64,000 nt of DNA from Halogranum amylolyticum (GCF_900110465.1 NZ_FODV01000004.1:210108-274107), one strand, 5' to 3'. Numbered from the stretch's first letter, positions 44,799 to 53,519 are shown. Translations and numbers: made by a program. Notes: a model not told the origin generated them from the sequence alone.

Positions 44799-45875
44799 TC
44801 AGTCCGCGTTCGGCGTCGGCTTCTCGACCGTGATCTCGCCCGCGTCGAGTTCCTGCTCGACTTCGCGGGCGGCTTTCACCATGTTCTCCATCTTGCCGTA
44901 GGCGATGTCGCGCGGGAGGAGCTTCAGCCCGCAGTCCGGGCTGATGGTGAGCTTCTCCGGCGGCACCACTTTGAGCCCCTGTTTGATGTTCTCCTTGATC
45001 TCCTCGACCGGTTCGACTTCGGCGGTGTGGGCGTCGACGACGCCGAGTGCGAGGTCGGGCTCGAACTCCGGTTCGGTGAAGACGTCGATCTGTTCGTAGT
45101 CGCCGTTGCAGAGTTCGACGTCGAACTCGTCGATAGGGTAGTCGTTGAGTTCGGGGTAGATACGCGAGTAGTCGCCGTAACAGACGTGGAGACCGATGCG
45201 AATCTCTTCGGGGATGTCGTCGACGATGCGTTCGAGACACTCGCCGACGATGGCGTGGTCGTCCGGCGTCGTCGCCAGGGCGGGTTCGTCGATCTGGATG
45301 TAGCGGGCGCCCGCTTCGACGAGTTTCTCGACCTCCTCGTTGACGAGGTCCGCCAGATCGTAGGCGAGTTCCTCCTCGGTCTCGTAGGCCTCGTTGAACG
45401 ACCAGTTCGCGAGGGTGTATGGCCCCGTGATGGGCACCTTGACGGGTTTCTCGGCGACGTTCGTCGTGAACTCGAACTCGTCGACCAGCCACGGTTCGTC
45501 GTACTCGACTTCGTCTGCGACCGAGGGCTTGTTGAAGTAGTTGTGACCCCAGACCTTCACCGGACCGTTGAACTCGTAGCCGTCGATGCGGTGGGCGAAG
45601 AACTCGACCATCTCGTTTCTGCGCATCTCGCCGTCGACGACGGTGTCGAGGCCGGCGCGTTCGTGTTCGTGGGTGATGACCTCACAGGCGTCGTCGTAGG
45701 CCTCGTGGAGGTGGTCGGCGGTGAACTTCGACTCCTCGTCTTCGGAGAGCTCCTTCGCGCGGTTCAGCCACTTCGGCTTGGGGTAGCTGCCGACGACGGT
45801 CGTCAGCAGGAAGTGGTCGGTCTCGTGGTGCTCCGGGCGGAACTGCTCGCGGTTCTTCTCTGGGTTGCGGCTCAT
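44799..45875 (-). CDS. metE: Cobalamin-independent methionine synthase, catalytic part
   Basis: A 358-residue protein matching the C-terminal catalytic barrel of MetE. Zinc ligands are His230 and Cys232 (GLHVCYGDY) and Cys315 (SPDCGLK), with the acidic DVELCN near residue 254. The N-terminus has TTVVGSYPKP. It transfers a methyl group to homocysteine. The start overlaps the stop of the upstream metE-like gene by four bases, so the pair is translationally coupled. Confidence 0.92.
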   Translation of the reverse strand: MSRNPEKNREQFRPEHHETDHFLLTTVVGSYPKPKWLNRAKELSEDEESKFTADHLHEAYDDACEVITHEHERAGLDTVVDGEMRRNEMVEFFAHRIDGYEFNGPVKVWGHNYFNKPSVADEVEYDEPWLVDEFEFTTNVAEKPVKVPITGPYTLANWSFNEAYETEEELAYDLADLVNEEVEKLVEAGARYIQIDEPALATTPDDHAIVGECLERIVDDIPEEIRIGLHVCYGDYSRIYPELNDYPIDEFDVELCNGDYEQIDVFTEPEFEPDLALGVVDAHTAEVEPVEEIKENIKQGLKVVPPEKLTISPDCGLKLLPRDIAYGKMENMVKAAREVEQELDAGEITVEKPTPNAD

Positions 45876-46879
45876 GCTTTCACCTCGTTGAGGCTCGCTG
45901 CCTCGGCCAGGACGGCCAGCTTCTCCTGATACTTGTTCACCGGCAGGTAGAACAGCTCGGTGTTGGACGTGACGTAGACGGTGTCGAACTCCTGTGCGGC
46001 GACCTGCTCTTGCACCCAGTCGACGCGCTCGCGGACCGTCTCCGGCGACTCGACGAGCGTGTTCTGGCCGTCGACGAGGCCGAGTGCGACGTCCGATTTC
46101 GTCCCGTACTCGTTGATGTTGTAGATCGTCTGTTCGCGGTCGCCGGCGACGAAGTCGAAGCCGATGGCGTCGACGTCGGCGTCCATCAGGTGCGCGTAGA
46201 CTTTCTCGTCCAGTGCGCCCCAGTAGCTGTTGACGACGACGTCCGCGTCGGTCGCGTCGGCGACGCGGTCGATGACCTCGCTCGCGAGTTCGTCGACGTC
46301 CTCACCGGGCGCGTTCTCGACGAGCGACGGTTCGTTGAGGAACAGCGTCTCGTGGGCGGGGAACGCCTCGACTTCGCCGGCGAGGAAGTCGCCGACGGCG
46401 TCGAGGAACTCAGTCTCGTCGCCGTAGTACTCGTCGGTCGCGAGGTCCGCGAGCGAGTAGGGACCGGGGAGGACGGCCTGGAGAGGAGCCTCACTGTCGA
46501 CGACCTCGGTCGCCGTCTCCAGTTCGGATGCGACGTCGCCGGAGAACGTCAGATCACCCGTGACCTGCGGGTCGCGATAGAAGTTGTTGTTGTCGTAGTA
46601 GCGGACGATACCGCCCGTCTCGACGTTGTCGTGGACGGTCAGCGGGTGGGCGAGGTTGTCGTCCCAGCGGAGCTGTCCCTCGACGACGCGGTCGAGGCCG
46701 GCGTCGAGCTGGTCGGCGACGACCTCCTCGCGCGCCTCGTCGTACGTCGCGACGATGTCGTCGCTCTCGTCGCCGGAGATCAGATCGCCCTTCTGGTGGC
46801 CTTTCAGGTCGGACAGCCGGTCTTTCGCCCAATCGGGGAGCGGGAACAGACCGGGTGTCGTCGCTACGAGTTCACTCAT
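45872..46879 (-). CDS. MetE-like protein without zinc ligands
   Basis: A 335-residue barrel related to MetE (ATTPGLFPLPDWAKDRL, QAVLPGPYSLADLA, FLNEPSLV). The HxC motif of the catalytic partner is replaced (VVNSYWGALD) and no later Cys is present; the protein has no cysteine at all. It probably corresponds to the non-catalytic or N-terminal half of full MetE and acts with the partner gene. The start is the ATG at 46879, three bases inside a GTG; a TATA box CTTAATATTT lies 26-35 bases upstream. Confidence 0.85.
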   Translation of the reverse strand: MSELVATTPGLFPLPDWAKDRLSDLKGHQKGDLISGDESDDIVATYDEAREEVVADQLDAGLDRVVEGQLRWDDNLAHPLTVHDNVETGGIVRYYDNNNFYRDPQVTGDLTFSGDVASELETATEVVDSEAPLQAVLPGPYSLADLATDEYYGDETEFLDAVGDFLAGEVEAFPAHETLFLNEPSLVENAPGEDVDELASEVIDRVADATDADVVVNSYWGALDEKVYAHLMDADVDAIGFDFVAGDREQTIYNINEYGTKSDVALGLVDGQNTLVESPETVRERVDWVQEQVAAQEFDTVYVTSNTELFYLPVNKYQEKLAVLAEAASLNEVKA

Positions 46880-46904
46880 CACTCCCGGCTAAGAAATGCC
46901 GAGG

Positions 46905-46914
46905 CTTAATATTT
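46905..46914 (-). promoter_or_regulatory. TATA box of the metE operon
   Basis: CTTAATATTT on the plus strand (AAATATTAAG on minus) is centred about 31 bases before the ATG at 46879 and sits in the only AT-rich patch of the region. Confidence 0.65.
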
Positions 46915-46935
46915 GCTAATGAAGAAAATAACCCT

Positions 46936-46952
46936 CACTCATTCAGTGAGTG
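46936..46952 (-). terminator. Hairpin at the end of the HemK-like methyltransferase gene
   Basis: CACTCA-TTCAG-TGAGTG, a 6-bp perfect inverted repeat, overlaps the stop codon at 46939-46941. On the minus strand it is followed by GGGTTATTTTCTTC, a T-rich tract. This is a plausible terminator of the DUF655-ksgA-mscS-methyltransferase unit just ahead of the metE promoter. Confidence 0.4.
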
Positions 46953-47550
46953 CGAGTACCGTGAGTGTCTCGAACGGGTACGACTCTTGGACGGCGGTCT
47001 CGACGGTGAACCCGTTCGCTTCGGCGCGTTCCACCACCGCGTCGTAACCGGTGAGACTACTCACGAGCAGAAGGACGACGCCGTCGGGGGCGAGCACTCG
47101 GCCCACGTCGTCGAGGAACGGGTCGATGAGTTCGCGGCCCGACTCGCCGCCGGAGAGCGCGTGCTCCATCCAGTCGTCCCATTCGTTGTCCGGGTCGGTC
47201 GGGAGATACGGCGGGTTGAACAGCACGGCGTCGAGCGCGCCGTCGCGGAACGGTGCGAGCAGGTTCGCGCGGACGACCTCGACGCCGCGCTCGCGGGCCT
47301 GTCGGCAGGCGTGGGGGTTGAGGTCGCTGCCGACGACGCGCGCATCGGTGTTCTCGTCGACCTGCTGAGCGACCCATCCCGACCCGGTGCCGACCTCGAG
47401 GACGGTGCCGGAGACGGAGCGTTCGACGGCCGCCTGCGCCAACAGCCCAGAGTCCTCGGCCGGTTGATACACCTCGACGTTCATCCCCCGGCGTTCGGCG
47501 AGTCCGTCCGCGCTCGACCGTTCCGCCGGTTCTCCGTCGTCCGGCGTCAT
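46939..47550 (-). CDS. HemK/PrmC-like protein glutamine methyltransferase
   Basis: A 203-residue class I SAM methyltransferase. The motif I is EVGTGSGWVAQ near residue 52, and the catalytic NPPY motif (FNPPYLPTD) lies near residue 112. Its short form, without the PrmC N-terminal domain, is that of archaeal/eukaryotic Mtq2 enzymes that methylate release factor aRF1. It overlaps the MscS gene by four bases and belongs to the conserved ksgA neighbourhood. Confidence 0.9.
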   Translation of the reverse strand: MTPDDGEPAERSSADGLAERRGMNVEVYQPAEDSGLLAQAAVERSVSGTVLEVGTGSGWVAQQVDENTDARVVGSDLNPHACRQARERGVEVVRANLLAPFRDGALDAVLFNPPYLPTDPDNEWDDWMEHALSGGESGRELIDPFLDDVGRVLAPDGVVLLLVSSLTGYDAVVERAEANGFTVETAVQESYPFETLTVLALTE

Positions 47551-48791
47551 CGCTTACCTCCGTCAGTCGTCGCTTCGGCGCTCCGATCGGACTCCGACAA
47601 CGGTACGTCGCCCTCGCCGTCGCGCGTCGACAGTGCGCGCTGTGGGTACGGGATGGCGATCTCCTCGCGTTCGAGCGCCTCCTTTATCGCGGCGACCGCG
47701 GCCGTTCGGGCGCGCCACATTCGGCGGGCGCTCGGGTTGTCGATCCAGAACCGAGCCCCGAGGACGACCGACGAGGAGGCGAACTCCTTCAGGACGACCT
47801 GCGGCCCCGGCACGTCGAGTACCTCGTCGAGGTCCTCGACGGCCTCCAAGACGACGTCGGAGGCGTACTCGGGGTCGGCGTCGTAGTCGACGCCCACCTC
47901 GACTTCGATTCGGAGGCGACCCCGTCGGGTACGGTTGGTGATGGCCTCGTTGCTCACTTCGTCGTTCGGGAGGATGACGTACTCGCCGTCGAACGTCTGG
48001 AGTCGCGTGTTGACGATGGTGATGTCGGTCACGGTCCCCTCGTTGTCGCCGACGACGATCCAGTCGCCGATCTCGAACGGCCGGGAGAACATCAGCACGA
48101 ACCCCGCGAGCACCGCCCCGAGCGTCTGTCTCGCCGCCATCCCGACGATGATACCGACGAATCCGGCCCCGACGAGGAGGTTTCCGAGGTCTTCGGTGAA
48201 GAGGCTGATAACGAGGAAGACGGCGGTCGCGTACAGCGACAGCTGTGTGAGGCGGAAGACGACCTCGCGCTGGTGCCGACTGATGGCGTCGCCCGTCCCG
48301 GCGACGACCTGGATGACGCGCCCGACGAAGTTGGTGAGCGTGTAGGAGATCCCGAGGATGACGCCCGACATGAGAATCTTTCCGGGGCGGTCCCCCTCGT
48401 TGAGGTTGCCGAACGCGCTGACGAGCGCGCCGCCGAGCGCCCAGACGTCGACGAGGAGGAGGACGCCGACCGCGGTGGCGAGGGCGACGCCGCCCGAGGC
48501 AAGGACGCGTCTGATGGAGTCCGACTCCATCGAGTTGACCCACTTGTTCTCGTAGTAGCGGATACCGAAGACTGCGACGATCACGACGACGGTGACGGCG
48601 ATCTGGACGACGAGCGCCGTGCCTGCGGGAAAGATACCCTGTCCGAGAGCGTCGAGCGGAGCCGGAAGCTGGCTGACGGTCTCGTTGATCGTCTCGTTGG
48701 CCGCGTCGGTCGCCGAGCCGTTCGCCGAACCGTTCGCCGAACTGTTCGCCGAGCCGTTCGAGATCGGTAGCGGGTTCGGCGTCTCAGGCAT
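47547..48791 (-). CDS. Mechanosensitive ion channel, MscS family
   Basis: A 414-residue membrane protein. After a Ser/Gly/Asn-rich N-terminal tract (repeats of NGSA) come several hydrophobic helices, then the pore helix and beta domain: GIIVGMAARQTLGAVLAGFVL, SRPFEIGDWIVVGDNEGTV and VILPNDEVSNEAITN. It would open under osmotic downshock. The ATG at 48791 is preferred over a GTG at 48800; both overlap the ksgA stop, so the genes are coupled. Confidence 0.9.
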   Translation of the reverse strand: MPETPNPLPISNGSANSSANGSANGSATDAANETINETVSQLPAPLDALGQGIFPAGTALVVQIAVTVVVIVAVFGIRYYENKWVNSMESDSIRRVLASGGVALATAVGVLLLVDVWALGGALVSAFGNLNEGDRPGKILMSGVILGISYTLTNFVGRVIQVVAGTGDAISRHQREVVFRLTQLSLYATAVFLVISLFTEDLGNLLVGAGFVGIIVGMAARQTLGAVLAGFVLMFSRPFEIGDWIVVGDNEGTVTDITIVNTRLQTFDGEYVILPNDEVSNEAITNRTRRGRLRIEVEVGVDYDADPEYASDVVLEAVEDLDEVLDVPGPQVVLKEFASSSVVLGARFWIDNPSARRMWRARTAAVAAIKEALEREEIAIPYPQRALSTRDGEGDVPLSESDRSAEATTDGGKR

Positions 48792-49680
48792 CGCTCTCAC
48801 GCCGCTCGACGTCGGCAGCGACGGCGGCGAGCTCCGCGAACTGTGCGGGCGCGAGTTTGCCGGCGCGCTTCCGGAGGAGCACCTCGTCGTACGCCTCGAC
48901 GGCGTCGACGACGGCTTCGGGGTTCTCGATTCCCGTGATGTGCGTGGTGTTGCGGATGCCGTTGCGGATGGTCTTCCGTCGCTGGGTGAACAGTGCCTTC
49001 ACGAAGTCGAGGAAGAACGCGGGATCGTCGACCTCGTAGTCGGGGTCGCGTGGTGTCGTCCGGACGACGGCGCTGTCGACGGCCGGTGGCGGGGAGAACG
49101 CCGTCGGCGGCACGGGCTCGACGACCTCGACGTCGGCGTAGTGCTGTGCGCTCACCGAGAGGCGGCCGTAGGCGTCGGTCGCCGGGTCGGCCGCCATCCG
49201 CTCTGCGAACTCCTTCTGGAACATCAACACGAGCGGTTTCCCCTCGGGGAGCAGTCGGAACGTTATCTCGCTGGAGATGCCGTACGGGAGGTTGGCGACG
49301 CAGGCGGTGAACTCGGGGAGGTCGACCTCCAGAGCGTCACCCTCGAGGACGGTCAACCGTCCGGCGTCGATCTCGTCGGCGAACTCTCGACGGAGGAAGT
49401 CGGCGAGGCGCACGTCGCGTTCGACGACGGTGACGCGGTCGGCGACGGCGAGCAGTCGGTCGGTGAGCGCACCCGTTCCCGGTCCGACTTCGAGGACGTG
49501 CGACGTGTCCGTGTCGTCGGGAAGATAGCTGGGTACGCGGTCGAGCACTCGGTCGTCGACGAGGAAGTGTTGGTCCTGGTCGGGGTCGCCGCGGAGTCCC
49601 GCACGCCGGATGAGCGCGTCGGGGTTTCGGAGCGTCCGCTCGCCGTAGAGTCCGTCGGAGACGCCGTCCTGCTCGGTCAT
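48784..49680 (-). CDS. ksgA: 16S rRNA dimethyladenosine transferase KsgA/RsmA
   Basis: A 298-residue rRNA methyltransferase that dimethylates two adjacent adenosines near the 16S rRNA 3' end. Motifs: DQHFLVDDRVLDR near residue 35, EVGPGTGALTDRLL near 62, the catalytic NLPY near 128, and the C-terminal FTQRRKTIRN. I selected the ATG at 49680; an upstream ATG at 49725 adds 15 unlikely residues. Confidence 0.94.
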   Translation of the reverse strand: MTEQDGVSDGLYGERTLRNPDALIRRAGLRGDPDQDQHFLVDDRVLDRVPSYLPDDTDTSHVLEVGPGTGALTDRLLAVADRVTVVERDVRLADFLRREFADEIDAGRLTVLEGDALEVDLPEFTACVANLPYGISSEITFRLLPEGKPLVLMFQKEFAERMAADPATDAYGRLSVSAQHYADVEVVEPVPPTAFSPPPAVDSAVVRTTPRDPDYEVDDPAFFLDFVKALFTQRRKTIRNGIRNTTHITGIENPEAVVDAVEAYDEVLLRKRAGKLAPAQFAELAAVAADVERRESDA

Positions 49681-49778
49681 TGCGGGAGATTTGACGACCG
49701 ACGGCTGTAAACCTCCCGCTTGCACGTCGGTGGGGCTGGCGGCGAGAACGAGCCGGACGAGACACCCCCCGTGCAGAG

Positions 49779-50375
49779 CTACTGTTGGTTCTGTTCGCGG
49801 CGGACGAACGTCTTGTACTTCAGGTCGTCGTCGCGCAGCTCTTCGATGATCCGTTCGACGAGCACCTCTCTCGGACTGTGGAGCCCCGATACCCGCTCTT
49901 CGAGTTCTTCGAAGCTCTCGAACGGCTTTCGCTTGCGCTCGTCGAGGATGTTGTTCCGGAGCTTCTTCCCGATTCCGGGCAGGAGGTTCAGCTGGTGGAG
50001 ACGGAGGGTGATCGGTTGGGCGTCGTTGTAGAAGTCGACGAACCGCCGCTCGTCGTCCTCGACCATGTCGGCGACGACGTACTCCAGCTCCGAGTGGGCG
50101 GCGTTCGAGAGGTCATCGTACTCGACTTCGCGTGCAGAGTCGACCGACTGGCGGTCCGCGCTCGGCTCGACGACGATGCGGTCGCCGATGCCGACGTCGG
50201 CGTCCTCCGCGAGCGTCAGTTCGAAGAGACGGAAGTTCTCCTCTCCGAGGGCGTACGCGAGCGGCTGCTTCTTGTACTGCGGTCGATCGTCGTCCGGGCG
50301 ACCGTGTGCGAGATAGTCGAGGACGACGGCGTATCGCGCGTCGTTCTCGGCCTCACCGCTCTCGGAATCAGTCAT
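49779..50375 (-). CDS. DUF655 family protein
   Basis: A 198-residue protein of the archaeal DUF655 family. An OB-like N-terminal half (YAVVLDYLAHGRPDD, ELTLAEDADVGIGDRIVV) is followed by a helix-hairpin-helix region (LNLLPGIGKKLRNNILDERKR near residues 130-150), suggesting RNA or DNA binding. The conserved neighbourhood rpl21e-rpoF-DUF655-ksgA is found in many archaea. The ATG at 50375 is 28 bases after a TATA box, so probably leaderless. Confidence 0.9.
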   Translation of the reverse strand: MTDSESGEAENDARYAVVLDYLAHGRPDDDRPQYKKQPLAYALGEENFRLFELTLAEDADVGIGDRIVVEPSADRQSVDSAREVEYDDLSNAAHSELEYVVADMVEDDERRFVDFYNDAQPITLRLHQLNLLPGIGKKLRNNILDERKRKPFESFEELEERVSGLHSPREVLVERIIEELRDDDLKYKTFVRREQNQQ

Positions 50376-50390
50376 AGACGACGGTTACGT

Positions 50391-50412
50391 CCACTGTCTA
50401 TTTAAACAGTGG
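50391..50412. promoter_or_regulatory. TATA box of the DUF655 operon inside a perfect inverted repeat
   Basis: CCACTGT (50391-50397) and ACAGTGG (50406-50412) form a perfect 7+7 inverted repeat whose eight-base spacer carries the TATA element TATTTAAAC (50399-50407), 28 bases before the DUF655 start. A protein bound here would block TBP. It is the only gene-free stretch between rpoF and DUF655 with such order. Confidence 0.5.
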
Positions 50413-50515
50413 GACGACGCAGTAGTGGCGTCGCCAGCCGACGGTCGAGTGACCGTCGGCGGCCCGTCGCGATCGAGTCTCACGAGGAGTGTCGTGGGGT
50501 GCGACTGCGAGTCGC

Positions 50516-50872
50516 TCAGACGTACTTCGCGATGACGTTGAGTATCTCGTCGAGTTCGTCGCCGTCGAGCGCGTAGCGCTGTTTGGCGAACACTGCGCGG
50601 AGTTCGTCGCGGTCCCGCGGGAGCAGATCGGCGATCTTGTAGGCGGTCGCCTCGTCGACCTTCTCGAGTTCCTCGAGTTCGGCGACGAGTGCACGGGAGT
50701 CCTCCGGGTCGAGCACGGTGAACCGGTTGACGTGCTCGATGGCGCGGGCCAACTCGTATCGCAGTTCGCGGTCCGGGTCGGCCGCACGCTCGGCTTCGAC
50801 GTCCTGGAGGAGTTCTTTCACCTCCGAGATGGTGAGGTGCTCCTCGTCGAGCTTCTCTTTGAAGATGGTCAT
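50516..50872 (-). CDS. rpoF: DNA-directed RNA polymerase subunit F (Rpo4)
   Basis: A 118-residue homologue of Rpb4, which with subunit E forms the polymerase stalk. It is almost entirely helical and acidic, with the HRDC-like core DEATAYKIADLLPRDRDELRAVFAKQRYALDGDELDEIL. It starts immediately after the rpl21e stop, and the pair is conserved in archaea. Confidence 0.95.
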   Translation of the reverse strand: MTIFKEKLDEEHLTISEVKELLQDVEAERAADPDRELRYELARAIEHVNRFTVLDPEDSRALVAELEELEKVDEATAYKIADLLPRDRDELRAVFAKQRYALDGDELDEILNVIAKYV

Positions 50873-51163
50873 CTACTTCTGGGCGCGCAGGTGGGCGGGG
50901 CGGACGACGATCGTCTTGTCTTTGCCGCCGTCGTTGATCTGGACCTTGAACGCGCGGCCCTGTTTCCCGAGCACTTCACCGGTGTGACCGTTGAAGCGGG
51001 GGTGGAAGCGGCCCTTGCGGACGCTCGGGTCGAGTCGGAGGTGGACCTTCTGACCGACGTCGTACTCCTGGATCGCGCGCTGCGGCGGCGACGTACCGCG
51101 GTCGCGCGGCTTGTTCGAGAGCTTTCCTCGCGTACCGTTCATGGGACCGTTGGAACTCGGCAT
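50873..51163 (-). CDS. rpl21e: 50S ribosomal protein eL21
   Basis: A 96-residue SH3-like protein. Typical are the N-terminal basic [14 protein letters not shown] and the core [29 protein letters not shown]. Start ATG at 51163; the frame continues upstream only as chance. Its TATA box lies 30 bases upstream. Confidence 0.96.
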   Translation of the reverse strand: MPSSNGPMNGTRGKLSNKPRDRGTSPPQRAIQEYDVGQKVHLRLDPSVRKGRFHPRFNGHTGEVLGKQGRAFKVQINDGGKDKTIVVRPAHLRAQK

Positions 51164-51191
51164 AGTCGTGAGTTCGATTACTGCGCTTTCG

Positions 51192-51200
51192 ATTATAAAA
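51192..51200 (-). promoter_or_regulatory. TATA box of rpl21e-rpoF
   Basis: ATTATAAAA on plus (TTTTATAAT on minus), centred about 33 bases before the rpl21e ATG. Confidence 0.65.
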
Positions 51201-51280
51201 GGTACGTTCTCCGTCCGAGGGCGGGAGTCGTTCACACGGTGTGGCGAGTCGACACTCCCGCTCGAGCGAGTATGTAGCCA

Positions 51281-51301
51281 GTCTTTAGACGCCTGCAGGC
51301 G
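51281..51301 (+). promoter_or_regulatory. Promoter with palindrome before the cystathionine synthase/lyase gene
   Basis: GTCTTTAGAC (51281-51290, itself partly symmetrical) is a TATA-like box about 27 bases before the ATG at 51313. The 12-base perfect palindrome CGCCTGCAGGCG (51290-51301) lies directly between box and start, where an operator would be expected. Confidence 0.4.
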
Positions 51302-51312
51302 ATGGCGTCGGT

Positions 51313-52473
51313 ATGACCGACGACGAGCGCATCGAGACGCGCGCCATCCACGCCGGACAGGAACCCGACGAGGAGACGGGCGCACTCATGACGCCCATCT
51401 TCGCCAACTCCACGTACAAACAGGACGGTCCCGGTGAACATCGCGGCTACGAGTACTCGCGGACGGGGAACCCGACGCGGACGGCTCTGGAGGAGAACCT
51501 CGCGGCGCTGGAGGGCGGCGCGTTCGGCCGCTGTTTCTCCTCCGGGATGGGGGCGATCAACACCGTGCTCAACCTGCTGGAGGCGGGCGACCACGTCGTC
51601 GCCGGCGACGACGTCTACGGCGGTACCCACCGTATCTTCACGCAGGTCTACGAGAAGTTCGACCTCGAGTTCGACTTCGTCGACACGACCGACCACGACG
51701 CCGTCGAGAACGCGATGGGGTCGAACACGGAACTCGTCTGGGTGGAGACGCCGACGAACCCGCTGATGAATATCAACGACGTCGACGCGCTCGCCGACCT
51801 CGCCCACGAGTACGACGCCCTCTGTGCGGTCGACAACACCTTCGCGACGCCCTACCTCCAGCGACCGCTCGAACACGGTGCGGACGTCGTCTGTCACTCG
51901 CTGACGAAGTACCTCGGCGGCCACTCCGACGTCGTCGGCGGCGCGCTCGTCGTCGACGACGAGGAGTTGGACGAGGAGATCGGCTTCTATCAGAACTCCG
52001 TCGGCGCGACGCCCGGTCCGTTCGACTGCTTCCTCGTCCTCCGCGGGACGAAGACGCTCCCAGTGCGGATGGACCGCCACTGCGACAACGCCCGCGCGCT
52101 CGCCGAGTGGCTAGACGACCACGAGGCGGTCGAGGAAGTGTTCTACCCCGGACTGGAGAGCCACCCACAACACGAACTGGCGAGCGAGCAGATGGACGAC
52201 TTCGGCGGGATGCTCTCGTTCGAACTCGACGGCAGTCTCGACGAGGCCAGCACCGTCGTCAGCGAGACGGACGTGTTCACCCTCGCCGAGTCGCTCGGCG
52301 GCGTCGAGAGCCTCATCGAACAGCCCGCGGCGATGACCCACGCGGCCATCCCGCGCGAGGAACGTCTCGCGGCGGGTCTCACCGACGGACTCGTCCGTGT
52401 CAGCGTCGGCGTCGAACACGTCGACGACATGAAGGCGGACCTCCAGCACGCGTTCGACGCGGCGCTGGAGTAG
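51313..52473 (+). CDS. Cystathionine gamma-synthase / beta-lyase family PLP enzyme
   Basis: A 386-residue Cys/Met metabolism PLP enzyme. The lysine that binds PLP is Lys199 in [11 protein letters not shown]. Other motifs are [44 protein letters not shown] and the C-terminal [18 protein letters not shown]. The family includes gamma-synthase, beta-lyase, gamma-lyase and O-acetylhomoserine sulfhydrylase; sequence alone does not separate them well. It acts in methionine/cysteine metabolism and lies only a few kb from metE. Confidence 0.88.
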   Translation: MTDDERIETRAIHAGQEPDEETGALMTPIFANSTYKQDGPGEHRGYEYSRTGNPTRTALEENLAALEGGAFGRCFSSGMGAINTVLNLLEAGDHVVAGDDVYGGTHRIFTQVYEKFDLEFDFVDTTDHDAVENAMGSNTELVWVETPTNPLMNINDVDALADLAHEYDALCAVDNTFATPYLQRPLEHGADVVCHSLTKYLGGHSDVVGGALVVDDEELDEEIGFYQNSVGATPGPFDCFLVLRGTKTLPVRMDRHCDNARALAEWLDDHEAVEEVFYPGLESHPQHELASEQMDDFGGMLSFELDGSLDEASTVVSETDVFTLAESLGGVESLIEQPAAMTHAAIPREERLAAGLTDGLVRVSVGVEHVDDMKADLQHAFDAALE

Positions 52474-52493
52474 CCGACACCGCGCTCACCGCG

Positions 52494-52712
52494 TTACCGC
52501 TCGTGCCGTGCGGTCGGCAGCAACCGTCGAAACAGCGGGAGGAACAGCTTTAGCAGACCGATCGCCGCGAGGAGGAAGACGGCGAACGACGCCCCTCCGG
52601 ACGCTCCCAGCTCGCTCGCGAGGAGGGCGACGGAGAGCGCGAGACCGACGTAGAGCCAGAACGTCACGACGACTGGAACGGACCCGTACGTGGCGGCCGG
52701 GGTCTGGTACAT
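52494..52712 (-). CDS. Small membrane protein, two helices
   Basis: A 72-residue protein with two hydrophobic helices (about residues 10-33 and 40-60) and a basic C-terminus. The ATG at 52712 is preferred over one at 52733. Family unknown to me; convergent with the preceding PLP enzyme gene. Confidence 0.6.
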   Translation of the reverse strand: MYQTPAATYGSVPVVVTFWLYVGLALSVALLASELGASGGASFAVFLLAAIGLLKLFLPLFRRLLPTARHER

Positions 52713-52997
52713 AGATGAACGTACGTCAACCAAACTATAGTACTTTTGATCATCCTACGGTTCGAAGAGGGGGAGCCGTGTAGATGTCTCTTGACTTCCA
52801 CCGAGGTGGACTGCCCGCGTCACGCCTGGACGGCGGGTCGCGCTACTCGCAGTCGGTTCGGCGAGTCAGTTGTGCTGACGGCGCGTGGTCCGATTATTTA
52901 TCACACTGCAGAACAGTTACTATTTAGAGCATATCGACCCCGCTTACCCCCCGGTTAGCTCGATTTTATCAAGGAGTGTGGACTCGATTGATTCGAG
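52713..52997. other. Gap between small membrane protein and short acidic protein
   Basis: 285 bases without a supported gene. There are AT-rich patches (GATTATTTATC near 52893, TTACTATTTAG near 52917, CGATTTTATC at 52961-52970). The last is about 31 bases before the next ATG and is its likely TATA box. No convincing small frame, tRNA or repeat is visible. Confidence 0.4.
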
Positions 52998-53204
52998 ATG
53001 GAGAACCAAACCATCGGGGACAGTCTGGCAACGGCGATGAAGAACCTAGAACACGCCATCGGCACCGACGAGTACCACGAACTCGATCCACACCAGCAGG
53101 CGTACCTGCAAGAGGCGCTTCACTACCTCGAGAGCGTCCAGAGCGATGCTACGCGGACGCGACGGTCGAACGTCGGCGTGACGACCACGGGTGAGCGTCG
53201 CTAG
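52998..53204 (+). CDS. Short hypothetical haloarchaeal protein
   Basis: A 68-residue acidic, helical protein (NQTIGDSLATAMKNLEHAIG, then HQQAYLQEALHYLESV). It has a TATA box CGATTTTATC 31 bases before the ATG. The first 45 residues look like a compact helical bundle; the tail is polar and basic. No known function recognised. Confidence 0.55.
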   Translation: MENQTIGDSLATAMKNLEHAIGTDEYHELDPHQQAYLQEALHYLESVQSDATRTRRSNVGVTTTGERR

Positions 53205-53519
53205 CGACTCTTCTGGACGACTTGCCGTCGGTACGCTTCTGAGTGTACCGACGAGTTTCTTCGAGTGACCACCGGCCGACGACCGAGAGAGTCGGCTCGC
53301 CGTCCGCGGCGAACTCGTCGGTCGTGCCGAGAGCGAGCGCTGTATAGTAGCGAGTGCACGTCATCACACACCCGACCGGCCGCTGTCGTGCGGTCGGGTG
53401 TGTAGACAGTTGCACTCGCTACTATAGCTACGCGTCGTCACGGCGAGACGACCCGAGCGGTCAGGGTTGGATGAGAAGACACGGACGGCGACGCCGTCCG
53501 GTGGCTCAGAAAGAGGCCG
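53205..53519. other. Convergent intergenic region carrying a long hairpin
   Basis: About 315 bases between the short hypothetical protein and EF-1beta, which converge. Besides the 84-base hairpin (listed separately) I see no gene; the short open frames on both strands exist because the palindrome reads alike in both directions. Confidence 0.5.
53343..53426. repeat. 84-base two-part inverted repeat (possible MITE or structural element)
   Basis: Outer arms TATAGTAGCGAGTGCA (53343-53358) and its perfect complement (53411-53426), 16 bp. Then 7-base unpaired sides, then inner arms ACACACCCGACCG (53366-53378) and complement (53391-53403), 13 bp, and a 12-base loop. It lies between two convergent genes. 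Long perfect outer arms beginning TATAG suggest a non-autonomous mobile element; a bidirectional terminator is the alternative, though no T-tract follows. No clear target-site duplication is visible. Confidence 0.6.
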
